Shown here: one piece after another, positions 52,842 to 62,168 of the stretch | Layout of the letters: every line of letters begins with the position of its first letter | How positions within the stretch are numbered: the first letter of the stretch is position 1 | From: PALSA-693 sp963834725 | GTDB taxonomy: Bacteria; Actinomycetota; Acidimicrobiia; Acidimicrobiales; Palsa-688 | NCBI GenBank assembly: GCA_963834725.1 | Contig: CAWICN010000001.1 | Location: 1,488,001-1,552,000, forward strand | Direction: 5' to 3' | Length of the DNA: 64,000 nt | Notes under the pieces: model-generated | Told to the model about the DNA's origin: nothing | The model's input: only the letters and a program-made list of their open reading frames with translations | Databases searched by the model: none | Made by a program: the position numbers and the translations under genes

Positions 52842-55034
52842 TCAAAGGCCAAAAGGCCGTCCGTCATCGTCGGCCAGCTGCTGGCGGATCTTGCCCACGT
52901 CAATTGGTCGCTTTCCATTGAAACGCGCCAGGTCGGCGTCAAACTCGAGCTGGCGCAAAAGCCCCTCCAGCCGGACGACGCTCCGGGAGTCGTGCCGGGC
53001 CTGGCGGGGGCTGGTGCCAAGGGCGGGGAGATCCTCGTCGAGCCAATGACGGCGCCAGACGTCCTCGGACTCGGCGGAGCCGGCGTCGCCCAGGGGCCGC
53101 CATCCCGCCGGTAGGGCCAGGTCGAGAGTCGGGTCGAACCGTTGCTCCACGACCAGGTCGCGGATGCCGAGCTTATCCAGCAACCGGGAGATCGTCTCGA
53201 GTCGATGACGAGAGTTGACCTCGACGCTGAGGACATCCTCTTCGATCCGGACGTAGCCACGGATCCATCGCTGTGGGCCGTCGGATGGCTGGACGGGAGC
53301 GAGACCCCGGTCCGACGCCCAGTCCTCGACCCTGGCCCGACTGGTCTCCGCCTCCAGGGGTGTCATCTCCCGCCCCTGCCAGACGATGCTTCCGTCGCCG
53401 GGGTCGACCTCGAACTCCGGCCGCCGGACGAGGGCTGCGCGCAGCCCATCAGGATCCTGGACGGGAGCGGTCACTTTCAAGAGTTCCAGCGGCTCGCGGT
53501 CGGTGTTGACCATCTGCGGTGGCCGACGCCGCCAATGCCACGCGTCTCCCAGCACCATCGGAAAGGCGACGCCGATGATCCAGGCCTGCAGGTCCGCCAA
53601 CTGCTGGTCCACCGGCTCTGCGAGACCGGCCACGACGCCATACGGGGGCACGTCGCGAAGCGAAGGCTCGGCGGGTCGGAGGCTCGCGGCTCTTTTGATG
53701 TGACCCTCTTCGGCCAAGGCTCCCATCACCTTGCTGGCCGCGGTGAGCGCGACCTCAGTGGCACGATCGCCCTCACTCGGGTCGAACAGGGCGAACGCTC
53801 CCCCGGCCCGCCAGATCCCGTGATCGGGAAACAGGCATCCTGCCAGCACCGACCATCGTGGCACCTGCTCGAGATGGCCGGGTGCCATGGCTGCATACGT
53901 GGATCTCCGGGTCACCAGGTCGGTCACCCACACTCCCGGCGAGGGAGCCGGATCCGCGACCTGCCACAGCCCGTAGCGCGCCATCTGCTGCCAGTCCCTT
54001 GCCAGGTCGGCCAGGTCAGCTGGTGTGGCGGGATCAGCGGCGAATCGATTGAGCAATGACTGGCTGTCGTCTTCAGCATCAGGTTCGTGGTCGCGGCGAT
54101 CCCGATCCGGACCTCGTGTCCAGATGCTCTCCGCCGCCATCAGCGCCAGGCCGGTATCAGCTTCGTCCCCTTCGGAGGACCCGTCCGGGCTATCGGCCGC
54201 AAAGGCGTGTTGCCCGGTCAAACGGTCCCACCCATCGGTTCCCGCCTCCTCCAGGAAGGTGGCCCGCCACTCCTCCTGGGCCGCGTCTACCCATGCCGCC
54301 AGATCACGATCGCGCTCCACGAAGGAAGCGAGCGCGCCGCGGAGGCGCTCTAGACGGGAGCGGTCGGCGAAGCGGGCCAACGCTTCCTCACCTGCCGGGT
54401 CGCGCTGGTCGGCCTCATGGAGTTGGCCGAGGGCGGTGGATAGCACCTCCAGGCCGTCGGGATCGTCTGGGTCTGCCTCGCAGATCTTCCGCGCCAGATC
54501 CGCCGCCTTCACCGACATCCCTGCCTCCAGCCGCAGGTGAGCAACTATCCATCCCACGTCTTGATCGAATCCTTCGGACTCATCGCCGGTGAAGGCCACC
54601 CGTGACGCCACCTCCTCGGCCCGGGCCAGAGCACCGGCGCCCTCATAGAGCCCGACCGCCCACCAGGCCACCGCTGCTGTGTCGGTTGGGACGGTCGTGT
54701 CGGTCGGGCCGGCGATCAGCCGGTCAGCCAGGACGCGGGCACTCTCGGCACCGACTTCTTCCGCCAGCATCTGTCCTCGAAACCAGGCCTCTCCTGGCTC
54801 GTCGAACTGCTCCTTCAGATTGTCATTCTCGAGCAGCTCTGACAGACGGCCGACGAAGCGGTCAGGATCGGCGGCCAGCGATGCCAGCTCTCGCTGCGCC
54901 GCAGCCACCGCATCGGCCCTGGCCCGGGCCCGCTCCCGTCGCTGGCGGCGCGCCTCAGTCTGGCGTCGCTGGTCGTCCTTGCGCGTTCGCTGCTGACGTT
55001 TCTTGTCGCGTTTCGTCGGCACGACAGCGATCAT
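52842..55034 (-). CDS. Large conserved protein of unknown function
   Basis: A 730-residue protein with no recognised family. It opens with a Lys/Arg-rich helix (KRDKKRQQRTRKDDQRRQTEARRQRRERARARA), suggesting nucleic-acid or ribosome binding. Residues 120-260 look like helical tetratricopeptide-type repeats (EEVASRVAFTGDESEG..., AADLARKICEADPDDPDGLEVLSTALGQL). A central region has paired Trp/Tyr motifs (MARYGLWQVADPAPSPGVWVTDLVTRRSTYAAM). The tail has FNGKRPIDVGKIRQQLADDD. It resembles the body of SEC-C-type proteins but lacks the SEC-C cysteines. No signal peptide or membrane segment is seen. The start ATG 55034 is the first Met of the frame. Confidence 0.75.
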   Translation of the reverse strand: MIAVVPTKRDKKRQQRTRKDDQRRQTEARRQRRERARARADAVAAAQRELASLAADPDRFVGRLSELLENDNLKEQFDEPGEAWFRGQMLAEEVGAESARVLADRLIAGPTDTTVPTDTAAVAWWAVGLYEGAGALARAEEVASRVAFTGDESEGFDQDVGWIVAHLRLEAGMSVKAADLARKICEADPDDPDGLEVLSTALGQLHEADQRDPAGEEALARFADRSRLERLRGALASFVERDRDLAAWVDAAQEEWRATFLEEAGTDGWDRLTGQHAFAADSPDGSSEGDEADTGLALMAAESIWTRGPDRDRRDHEPDAEDDSQSLLNRFAADPATPADLADLARDWQQMARYGLWQVADPAPSPGVWVTDLVTRRSTYAAMAPGHLEQVPRWSVLAGCLFPDHGIWRAGGAFALFDPSEGDRATEVALTAASKVMGALAEEGHIKRAASLRPAEPSLRDVPPYGVVAGLAEPVDQQLADLQAWIIGVAFPMVLGDAWHWRRRPPQMVNTDREPLELLKVTAPVQDPDGLRAALVRRPEFEVDPGDGSIVWQGREMTPLEAETSRARVEDWASDRGLAPVQPSDGPQRWIRGYVRIEEDVLSVEVNSRHRLETISRLLDKLGIRDLVVEQRFDPTLDLALPAGWRPLGDAGSAESEDVWRRHWLDEDLPALGTSPRQARHDSRSVVRLEGLLRQLEFDADLARFNGKRPIDVGKIRQQLADDDGRPFGL

Positions 55035-55175
55035 GGGGCCGGCCCGCCCGACGGGTCAAGGACCCTTCCGCCGGCCCGCACAATGTTCGGCTACCGGGGG
55101 CAACGGGACCCCTCGGATCTGCTGCCGCCCCGGCGGCCTGCTCCCTCGCCCGCTACGTCGACCGAGCCGGTGGTA

Positions 55176-56411
55176 TCAGACGCTTGCCGTCATCCGACCG
55201 GATTCGAGCGACACGGGCAGGTGCTTGATCCCTCCGATGAAGTTCGACCGCAGCCGGACCGGTTCGCCCAGGCCCTCGACGTGCGGCACCCTCCGGGTCA
55301 GTTCCTCGAAGAACACCTTGAGCTCCATTCGGGCCAGGTTGGCGCCGAGACAGAAGTGAGGGCCACCGCCCCCGAACGCCACGTGTTCGTTGGGCTGGCG
55401 GGCAATGTCGAACCGGAACGGCTCGTCGAAGACGTCCTCGTCGCGGTTCGCCGACACGTACCAGATGCTCACCTTGTCGCCAGTCTTGAGCTGGTGGCCC
55501 TTGTAGTCGATGTCCTCGGTGACGTTGCGCTTGAAATACAGCACCGGCGAGGCCCAGCGCAGGATCTCCTCCACGGCCGAGTCGATGAGGCCCGGATCGT
55601 CGACGAGGCGCTGGTATTGGTCGGGATTCTCCAGGAAAGCGTTCATGCCGTGGGAGGTGGCGTTGCGGGTGGTCTCGTTGCCGGCAACCGCGAGAAGCAG
55701 GAAGAACAGGTTGAAGTCCATGGCGCTCAACTGGTCACCGTCGATGTCGGCCGAGAGGAGCTTGGTCATGATGTCCTCCTGCGGCTCCTCCCGCCGGCGG
55801 TCGGCCAGTGCCTGGGCGTACATGAACATCTCGATCTGCGCCTGTTGCACCTGCTCCTGGGAGACGGCGTACTCCGGATCCTCGCTACCGATCATCCGGT
55901 TGCTCCAGTCGAACATCTTGTGGCGGTCCTCGAGTGGAACGCCCATGAGCTCGGCGATGACCTGCAGCGGCAGTTCGGAGGCGGTGTCAGCGACGAAATC
56001 CACCTCACCCTTGGCGATGCCTCCGTCGATGATCTCGGCGGTCACTTCGCGGATATGGGGCTCGAGCATTCCGATCATCCGCGGCGTGAAACCCCGGTTG
56101 ACCAGCCGGCGGTAGCGGGTGTGGGACGGCGGATCCATCGTGAGCATCATCTGCCCGGTTCCGTAGTTGGGGTCCGGCGGTATGTCCTCGAGCACCACCA
56201 CCCCGCCGCGGGCCTGGTCCGAGGAGAAGCGCTTGGCATCGCGGCCGATGGCCACCACATCGTCGTATTTGGAGAACACCCAGAACCCTGGACCGGCCGG
56301 CTCGGGATGGTGGTAGATCGGCGCGTTGTGACGCAGCCAGGTAAACCACTCGTGCGGGATCCCCTCGGCGAACCGATCCAGGTCGAGCAGGTTGATGTCG
56401 CTCTCCTCCAT
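55176..56411 (-). CDS. Cytochrome P450
   Basis: A 411-residue actinobacterial P450. Visible are the oxygen-binding helix AGNETTRN (243-250), EEILRW (ExxR), and the heme motif FGGGGPHFCLGANLA with Cys354. The N-terminus ESDINLLDLDRFAEGIPHEWFTWLR matches lipid- and sterol-oxidising clades (CYP125/142-like), which would place side-chain hydroxylation in this cluster; this is inference. ATG 56411 has GGGAGAGG upstream. It is divergent from the double CoA-transferase gene. Confidence 0.94.
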   Translation of the reverse strand: MEESDINLLDLDRFAEGIPHEWFTWLRHNAPIYHHPEPAGPGFWVFSKYDDVVAIGRDAKRFSSDQARGGVVVLEDIPPDPNYGTGQMMLTMDPPSHTRYRRLVNRGFTPRMIGMLEPHIREVTAEIIDGGIAKGEVDFVADTASELPLQVIAELMGVPLEDRHKMFDWSNRMIGSEDPEYAVSQEQVQQAQIEMFMYAQALADRRREEPQEDIMTKLLSADIDGDQLSAMDFNLFFLLLAVAGNETTRNATSHGMNAFLENPDQYQRLVDDPGLIDSAVEEILRWASPVLYFKRNVTEDIDYKGHQLKTGDKVSIWYVSANRDEDVFDEPFRFDIARQPNEHVAFGGGGPHFCLGANLARMELKVFFEELTRRVPHVEGLGEPVRLRSNFIGGIKHLPVSLESGRMTASV

Positions 56412-56553
56412 GGCACCCTCTCCCTTCGTCACGGCGGTTCCTGCGTCGCGACGCTGTCCGTTTTTTACCAGAATGAGGACGCCGCCGTCGAGGCGACTAA
56501 TGGAATCGACCGCAACCGGAGACCCGGCCGGTTCGGGTATCTGCCCCGGCCCT

Positions 56554-56559
56554 TATACT
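56554..56559 (+). promoter_or_regulatory. -10 box of a possible leaderless transcript
   Basis: TATACT lies 7 nt before the ATG at 56567, the spacing at which transcription would begin on the start codon. There is no Shine-Dalgarno site in between. This fits the leaderless mRNAs common in actinobacteria. Confidence 0.6.
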
Positions 56560-56566
56560 CCCCGGA

Positions 56567-58897
56567 ATGAATGGGCCTCTCGACGGCTGGCGCGTCCTGG
56601 ACCTGACCGACCTCCGGGGGGCGCTGTGCGGGCGGATCCTGGCCGATTTGGGGGCCGAGGTGGTCAAGGCCCATCCGCCCGGCACCGATCCGGCCGCCAT
56701 GGCCACGACGGCGTACCGCTACCGCAACGCCAACAAGCGGGGCGCGGTCATCGATCCCACCACCGAGCCCGGCCGGGACCGGCTCGACGGGTTCCTCGAC
56801 TGGGCGGACATCCTCATCGAGAACTTCGGGAATGCCGACCGAGCCCGGCTGGGGCTGGCGCCCGACGCCGTAGCCGGCCGGTTTCCCGGTCTGGTGCACG
56901 TGGCCCTGGCGGACTTCGGCCTCACCGGACCGAGATCCGACTGGTCGCTGGACCCACTGCCCGCGCTCGCAGCCTCGGGCACCCTGCACGCCAGCGGGTT
57001 TCCGGACCGGCCGCCCTGCTGGCTGCCCGGGCATCTGGCCCACGACTGCGCTTCGGTATACGCAGCCGTCGGTGCGGTCGCCGCCATGATGGACCGAGGC
57101 CGGACCGGGGTCGGACAACTGGTCGAGGTCAGCGTCCAGGAGGCGGCGCTGGCGGGCACCACCCTGTGGTCGATAGCCCTCGAGGACTACCGCCGGATCA
57201 ATCCCCTCCTTCCCTCCCAGGGAACGCGCAACGCCGACGGTACCTACTGGGTCCTGCCTGCCGAAGACGGGTGGGTCCGGGCCGTCATCGGCAACAACCG
57301 CCAGTGGGACGGGTTTGTTGCCCTGCTCCGCAAGCCCGAGGTCTTCGGCGAAGCCGAGTGGAGTCAGCCGGCTTTTCGTCTCCAGAACAGCGATGTAGTT
57401 CGCCTCATCGCCGGCGACGCGCTGACCGACCGGACCCGCAAGCAGTTGTTCGAGGAGGCTTTGGCGGAGGGCGCGACGATTGGCGTCATTCATCTCCCGT
57501 CCGAGTTCGTGTCCCATCCGCAGTCGCGGGCCCGCGGTACGTTCATCGAGACGGGTTTTCCGGGGATCGAACAGGCACCGTTTGTGGCCCCGCCGGTGCG
57601 GCTGGCGGCGACCGCCCCGTCCTTGCGCATCCCGGCGCCGGCGGCGGAGGACGACAGCGATCCGGGCGAGCCGCGGTCAGTAATCCCGGCTGCTCCAGAC
57701 GCGGGCGGCGGGCTCCTGCTGGACGGGATCCGGGTGGTGGAGTTCGGCATGGCGGCGGTCGTGCCGGAGATGTGCGGGGTCCTGTCCGAACTCGGCGCCG
57801 ACGTCGTCAGGATCGAATCCGAGCAGCACCTCGACGTGCTGCGGGCCGCCGGCGGGCGGCGGATCAACTGTTCCTTCGCTTTCAACGCCGAGTCCCGGGG
57901 TCGCCGCAGCGTCGTGCTCGATCTGCGGACCGAAGAGGGCCGGCGCCTCGCCCTGGAGCTGTGCGCCCGCGCCGACGTGGTCGCCGAGAACTATCGCGGG
58001 GGCGCCCTGGAACGGGTCGGCCTCGGTTATGAAGCGGTGAAAGAGGTCAATCCCGCGGTGGTATACGTGTCGTCCCAGGGATATGGCCGCGGCGGACCGC
58101 TCGGGGAGATGCCGTCGTACGGGCCGCTCAATAACGGGTTCGCCGGTCTGCATCATCTCTGGAACCACCCCGACGTCCCGTACCCGTGCGGCACCGCGCT
58201 CAACCACCCTGACCACATCGCCGGCAAGCTGCTCGCTGTCGGGGTGCTGGCCGCCCTCGACCTCCGGCGCCGAAGGGGCGTGCGTCAGCGGGTCGAGATG
58301 GCGCAGACCGAGGTGGCCGCCTTCCTGCTCGGCGAGGTCTATCTGGATGCCGCCCTGCAAGGAGCTGACCCGCAGGCGCAAGGGAACGCCCGTGATGACG
58401 CGGTACCCCATGGGGTGTACCCGGCCGCGGGCGACGACCGGTGGCTGGCGGTGTCCGTTCTCGACGACGATGCCTGGCGTCGCATGTGTCAGGCGACCGG
58501 CTGGCCCCTCGAGGCGTCCACCTCGACTCTCCCCGGGCGCCTGGCTAACCGGGAGGCGGTCGACAAGCAAGTCGCCGAGTGGACCTCCGCCCGGACGGCC
58601 GAGGACGCCGCCACGATGTTGCAGGACCACGGGGTATCGGCGATGCCCGTGATGGGACCGCAGGACCATCTGTCAGATCCGCACTTGCAGGAGCGAGGCT
58701 TTATCGTCACGCTCCAGCACCCGGAGGTGGGATCGGAGCGGCACTGCGGCAACCCGGTCCACCTGTCCCGGCTCGCCCAGCGCACCGCCCAGTCCGCGCC
58801 CTGCCTTGGCGCCGACACGGAGGAGGTCCTGGGCTCGTGGCTCGGGATAGCCGCCGGCGATGTGGTGGATCTGCGCGCTCGGGGCGTCTGTCGCTAG
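56567..58897 (+). CDS. Tandem double-domain CaiB/BaiF CoA-transferase
   Basis: A 776-residue fusion of two family III CoA-transferases. Domain 1 (about 1-380) opens GWRVLDLTDLRGALCGRILADLGAEVVKAHPP and shows NANKRGAVID and VALADFGLTGPR. A linker of Pro/Ala/Glu-rich residues (about 370-400) leads to domain 2, which opens GIRVVEFGMAAVVPEMCGVLSELGADVVRIES, has a NAESRGRRSVVLDL segment and ends with LGADTEEVLGSWLG. Single-domain members usually have 380-440 residues and work as dimers, so this fusion may form its own interlocked pair. It is divergent from the P450. The upstream -10 box suggests a leaderless mRNA. Confidence 0.93.
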   Translation: MNGPLDGWRVLDLTDLRGALCGRILADLGAEVVKAHPPGTDPAAMATTAYRYRNANKRGAVIDPTTEPGRDRLDGFLDWADILIENFGNADRARLGLAPDAVAGRFPGLVHVALADFGLTGPRSDWSLDPLPALAASGTLHASGFPDRPPCWLPGHLAHDCASVYAAVGAVAAMMDRGRTGVGQLVEVSVQEAALAGTTLWSIALEDYRRINPLLPSQGTRNADGTYWVLPAEDGWVRAVIGNNRQWDGFVALLRKPEVFGEAEWSQPAFRLQNSDVVRLIAGDALTDRTRKQLFEEALAEGATIGVIHLPSEFVSHPQSRARGTFIETGFPGIEQAPFVAPPVRLAATAPSLRIPAPAAEDDSDPGEPRSVIPAAPDAGGGLLLDGIRVVEFGMAAVVPEMCGVLSELGADVVRIESEQHLDVLRAAGGRRINCSFAFNAESRGRRSVVLDLRTEEGRRLALELCARADVVAENYRGGALERVGLGYEAVKEVNPAVVYVSSQGYGRGGPLGEMPSYGPLNNGFAGLHHLWNHPDVPYPCGTALNHPDHIAGKLLAVGVLAALDLRRRRGVRQRVEMAQTEVAAFLLGEVYLDAALQGADPQAQGNARDDAVPHGVYPAAGDDRWLAVSVLDDDAWRRMCQATGWPLEASTSTLPGRLANREAVDKQVAEWTSARTAEDAATMLQDHGVSAMPVMGPQDHLSDPHLQERGFIVTLQHPEVGSERHCGNPVHLSRLAQRTAQSAPCLGADTEEVLGSWLGIAAGDVVDLRARGVCR

Positions 58898-58985
58898 TCC
58901 AGCCCAGATCGGCGCTGGTCCAGCCCAGATCGGCGCTAGTCCAGCCCAGATCGGCGCTACAGCCCGGATCGGCGGCAGTCCGGCG
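58895..58985 (+). repeat. 21-bp tandem repeat, about four copies
   Basis: Units of GTCCAGCCCAGATCGGCGCT with one extra base recur from 58896, degenerating toward 58985. They begin at the stop codon of the CoA-transferase gene. Confidence 0.9.
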
Positions 58986-59069
58986 CACTTCGGTCCCGGC
59001 CGCCCCACCCAGGTAGTGGCTATGTGGTGGCCGTCTAGGTAGCCCGGTAGCCCGGTAGCCGGGGGGGCC

Positions 59070-59098
59070 GGTGACCGGTTCCGTCCGAACCGGTCACC
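59070..59098. terminator. Bidirectional hairpin terminator
   Basis: GGTGACCGGTTC (59070-59081) and GAACCGGTCACC (59087-59098) form a perfect 12-bp stem with a 5-nt loop. It stands between the convergent CoA-transferase (+) and katG (-) genes, 24 bp after the katG stop. No U-tract follows, as is common in actinobacteria. Confidence 0.75.
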
Positions 59099-59122
59099 CG
59101 ACCCTGTTGACCCGGGTGTCGA

Positions 59123-61309
59123 TCAGGTGAGGTCGAAGCGGTCGAGGTTCATGACCTTGTTCCACGCCGCCACGAAGTCATTGACGAACTTTTCCTTCGC
59201 GTCGTCAGAGGCGTAGACCTCCGAGATGGCCCGCAGCTGGGAGTTCGACCCGAAGACGAGGTCGACGGCCGTGCCCGTCCACCTGACCTGGCCCGTCGCC
59301 CGATCACGACCCTCGTACACGCCCTCGGCCGAGGCGGACGGCTTCCACTCCGTGTCCATGGTGATCAGGTTCACGAAGAAGTCGTTGGTCAATGTCTCGG
59401 GCCGGTCGGTGAGCACGCCATGGGCGGAGTGGTCGACGTTGGTGTTGAGGGCACGCATGCCGCCGACGAGCACCGTCATCTCGGGGGCGGTCAACTTCAG
59501 GAAGTCGGCTCGCTCCACCAGCGCTTGCTCCGGCTGGAACTTCTCTCCCGCGGCCAGGTAGTTGCGGAACCCGTCGGCGATCGGTTCGAGCACCGCAAAC
59601 GATTCGATGTCGGTTTGCTCCTGCGAGGCGTCCGTGCGTCCCGGTGTGAAGGGGACCTTCACGTTGTGGCCAGCGTTTTTGGCCGCTTGCTCGACAGCCG
59701 CGCATCCGCCGAGGACGATCAGGTCGGCGAGGGAGACCTTCTTCCCCCCCGTCTGCGAGCTGTTGAAGTCCTGCTGGATCTGCTCCAGGGTCTGGAGCGC
59801 CTTGGCCAGTTCGCCCGGATCGTTGACCTCCCAGTCCTTTTGCGGCGCCAGGCGAAGCCGGGCCCCGTTGGCTCCGCCGCGCTTGTCGGTACCGCGGAAG
59901 CTGGCCGCCGCCGCCCAGGCGGTGGACACCAGCCGGGAGATCGACAGTCCGGATTCGAGGATCTTTTTCTTGAGGGCCGTGATGTCCCGTGACCCGATCA
60001 ACCTGTGATCGACGTCGGGCACGGGGTCCTGCCACAGCTGCGGCTCGGGAACCCAGGGGCCAAGGTAGCGCGACGCGGGACCCAGGTCGCGGTGCAGCAG
60101 CTTGTACCAGGCCCGGCCGAACGCGTCGGCGAGCTGATCGGGATTTTCGTGGAAGCGCTTCGCGATCGGGCCGTAGATCGGGTCCAAACGGAGCGCCAGG
60201 TCCGTCGTCAGCATCATCGGCGCATGCCGCTTCGACGGATCATGAGCATCAGGCACCGTGCCCTGCGCCTCGGGGTTCTTCGGCGTCCACTGCTGTGCAC
60301 CCGCAGGGCTCCTCGTCAGCTCCCACTCGTACCTGAACAGGTTGTCCAGGAACCCGTTGTCCCACCTGGTTGGCTCGTTGGTCCAGGCGCCCTCCAGGCC
60401 ACTGGTGATCGTGTCGCCGCCCTTGCCGGTGCCGAAGGTGTTCCTCCAGCCCAGGCCTTGCTGCTCCAGGGGGGCTCCCTCGGGTTCGGGACCGACGTAC
60501 TCGGCCCCGGCGGCACCATGGGTCTTCCCGACCGTGTGGCCGCCGACGATAAGGGCCAGGGTCTCCTCGTCGTTCATGGCCATGCGGCGGAAGGTCTCCC
60601 GGATGTCCTTGGCTGCGGCGAGGGGATCGGGGTTGCCCTGAGGTCCCTCCGGGTTCACATAGATCAGGCCCATCTGCACGGCACCGAACGGCTTCACCCA
60701 CTCGCCCGGCCGGGTGTAACGACGGTCATCACCGAGCCAGGTTCGCTCGCCGCCCCAGTCGGTGTCGTCGGGCTCCCACGTGTCCTCGCGGCCGAAGCCG
60801 AAGCCGAACGTCTTGAACCCCATCGACTCATAAGCAGCGTTGCCAGCAAAGATGATGAGGTCGGCCCAGGAGATCTTACGGCCGTACTTCTTCTTGACCG
60901 GCCACAGCAAGCGGCGGGCCTTGTCGAGGCTGGCGTTGTCGGGCCAGCTGTTGGTGGGCGCAAAGCGCTGGGCGCCACTGCCGCCGCCGCCCCGCCCATC
61001 ATCGATCCGGTACGTGCCGGCGGCATGCCACGCCAACCGGATGAAGAGCGGCCCATAGTGGCCATAGTCGGCCGGCCACCAATCCTGCGAGGTCGTCATC
61101 ACCTCCACCAGGTCCTGCTTGAGGGCGTCGACGTCGAGGGTTTCGAACTCTTCCTTGTAGTTGAAGTCCTTGCCCATCGGATTGGACAGGGGCGAGTGGC
61201 GGTGGAGGACGGCCAGGTCCACCTGATTGGGCCACCAGTCCCGGTTCGACATGGGCAGGTGGGGCTCCGGCGTCGGGGAGGGAATTACTGGGTTCTCGCT
61301 TTCAGACAT
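59123..61309 (-). CDS. katG: Catalase-peroxidase
   Basis: A 728-residue bifunctional heme enzyme that destroys hydrogen peroxide. Visible are the distal heme motif PLFIRLAWHAAGTYRIDDGRGG, the tyrosine loop MGLIYVNPEGPQGNPDP, and the proximal region MNDEETLALIVGGHTVGKTHGAAGAE with the adduct Met, matching the Trp-Tyr-Met cofactor of the family. The C-terminal half is the inactive second domain (GSRDITALKKKILESGLSISRLVSTAW). ATG 61309 has GGGAG upstream. It is divergent from the Fur-family gene; the shared promoter region holds TTGACT-17-TAGCTT on this strand. Confidence 0.97.
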   Translation of the reverse strand: MSESENPVIPSPTPEPHLPMSNRDWWPNQVDLAVLHRHSPLSNPMGKDFNYKEEFETLDVDALKQDLVEVMTTSQDWWPADYGHYGPLFIRLAWHAAGTYRIDDGRGGGGSGAQRFAPTNSWPDNASLDKARRLLWPVKKKYGRKISWADLIIFAGNAAYESMGFKTFGFGFGREDTWEPDDTDWGGERTWLGDDRRYTRPGEWVKPFGAVQMGLIYVNPEGPQGNPDPLAAAKDIRETFRRMAMNDEETLALIVGGHTVGKTHGAAGAEYVGPEPEGAPLEQQGLGWRNTFGTGKGGDTITSGLEGAWTNEPTRWDNGFLDNLFRYEWELTRSPAGAQQWTPKNPEAQGTVPDAHDPSKRHAPMMLTTDLALRLDPIYGPIAKRFHENPDQLADAFGRAWYKLLHRDLGPASRYLGPWVPEPQLWQDPVPDVDHRLIGSRDITALKKKILESGLSISRLVSTAWAAAASFRGTDKRGGANGARLRLAPQKDWEVNDPGELAKALQTLEQIQQDFNSSQTGGKKVSLADLIVLGGCAAVEQAAKNAGHNVKVPFTPGRTDASQEQTDIESFAVLEPIADGFRNYLAAGEKFQPEQALVERADFLKLTAPEMTVLVGGMRALNTNVDHSAHGVLTDRPETLTNDFFVNLITMDTEWKPSASAEGVYEGRDRATGQVRWTGTAVDLVFGSNSQLRAISEVYASDDAKEKFVNDFVAAWNKVMNLDRFDLT

Positions 61310-61496
61310 GCTGGTCGACTCCCTTCTTGCTGTTTCCTTGGAAGGCCGGTTGCTCGAAGCCTGTCTCGCCGGCCGGGCATCCCTTCTCCCCGCCGAAGGC
61401 GCTGGCCGCCCGACGCGGGCCAGCATATGACATCCACTCGTACGGCCGCCTCCTGTCGTCACGGCGCCATGCAGCCGGTTGGCCTCTCACAGCCGT

Positions 61497-61525
61497 AAGC
61501 TACCTTCACAGTTAGAACGAGTCAA
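61497..61525 (-). promoter_or_regulatory. Candidate katG promoter
   Basis: On the minus strand TTGACT (61525-61520) and TAGCTT (61502-61497) are 17 nt apart, in an AT-rich patch. Transcription would start near 61490, leaving a leader of about 180 nt before katG. Confidence 0.6.
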
Positions 61526-61580
61526 GAGCAAGAACACATCCAGTACTGGGCTTCGGCTATAGTTGCAGGACAGCAGCGCA

Positions 61581-61721
61581 GACGACGGTGTCGTCGTCAA
61601 GACGGCATAGACGACGGTGTCGTCGTCAAGACGGCAGAGACGACGGTGTCGTCGTCAAGACGGCAGAGACGACGGTGTCGTCGTCAAGACGGCAGAGACG
61701 ACGGTGTCGTCGTCAAGACGG
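61581..61721 (+). repeat. 29-bp tandem repeat of palindromes upstream of and into the Fur-family gene
   Basis: Units start at 61581, 61610, 61639, 61668 and 61697 (4.8 copies). Each contains the perfect palindrome GACGAC-GGT-GTCGTC. Because 29 is not a multiple of 3, the frame changes at every unit, so the repeats cannot encode a conserved peptide. They look like an iterated protein-binding or hairpin array. Confidence 0.9.
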
Positions 61722-62168
61722 CTGGAGGAAACCATCGGCGAATTGGTGCAGCGGTTGAGGGACCGGGGCTGGCGGCTCACGGTCCAGCGAAGGGTCGTGG
61801 CCGAGGTTCTTGCCGGTGACCACGTCCACCTGACCGCGGACGCGGTCCACGGTCGGGCGCAGCTCGTGCTGCCCGAGATCAGCCTCGCCACGGTGTACAA
61901 CACCTTGAACGAGCTGGTGGACATGGGCGAGGTGCTGGAGATCTCCACGGGCGACGGCCCGAAGCGTTACGACCCGAACACCACGATCCCCCACCACCAT
62001 CTGTACTGCCTCGGGTGCGGAACCCTCCGCGACGTCAATCCCGAAGGCACCGATGGCTTGGCGCTGCCCGCCAGCCAGCAGCACGGGTTCGAGTTGATCG
62101 ACGTGGACATCGTCTTCCGGGGCCGCTGTCCCAACTGCCGCCCGGCTGCTCCCGCGCTGTCATCCTGA
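61704..62168 (+). CDS. Fur/PerR-family metal-dependent regulator
   Basis: A 154-residue regulator from GTG 61704, inside the last repeat unit; longer starts lie inside the repeat array and are less likely. The DNA-binding part reads ELVQRLRDRGWRLTVQRRVVAEVLAG, with TADAVHGRAQLVLPEISLATVYNTLNELVDMGEV. Metal-ligand marks are HHHLYCLGCGTLRDV and RCPNC at the end (two CxxC pairs for structural zinc). Divergent from katG, it is most likely a PerR or FurA-type repressor of katG released by peroxide. A -10 box TATAGT lies at 61558-61563 upstream. Confidence 0.92.
   Translation: MSSSRRLEETIGELVQRLRDRGWRLTVQRRVVAEVLAGDHVHLTADAVHGRAQLVLPEISLATVYNTLNELVDMGEVLEISTGDGPKRYDPNTTIPHHHLYCLGCGTLRDVNPEGTDGLALPASQQHGFELIDVDIVFRGRCPNCRPAAPALSS

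Noticed and set aside
51149..53260. Longer start for the glutamine synthetase gene at 53260
   Set aside because: The extra 198 residues overlap the unidentified 730-residue gene antisense or out of frame and have no family match; ATG 52666 is enough.
61581..61721. CRISPR array
   Set aside because: The units are contiguous with no unique spacers, and no cas genes are in the window.
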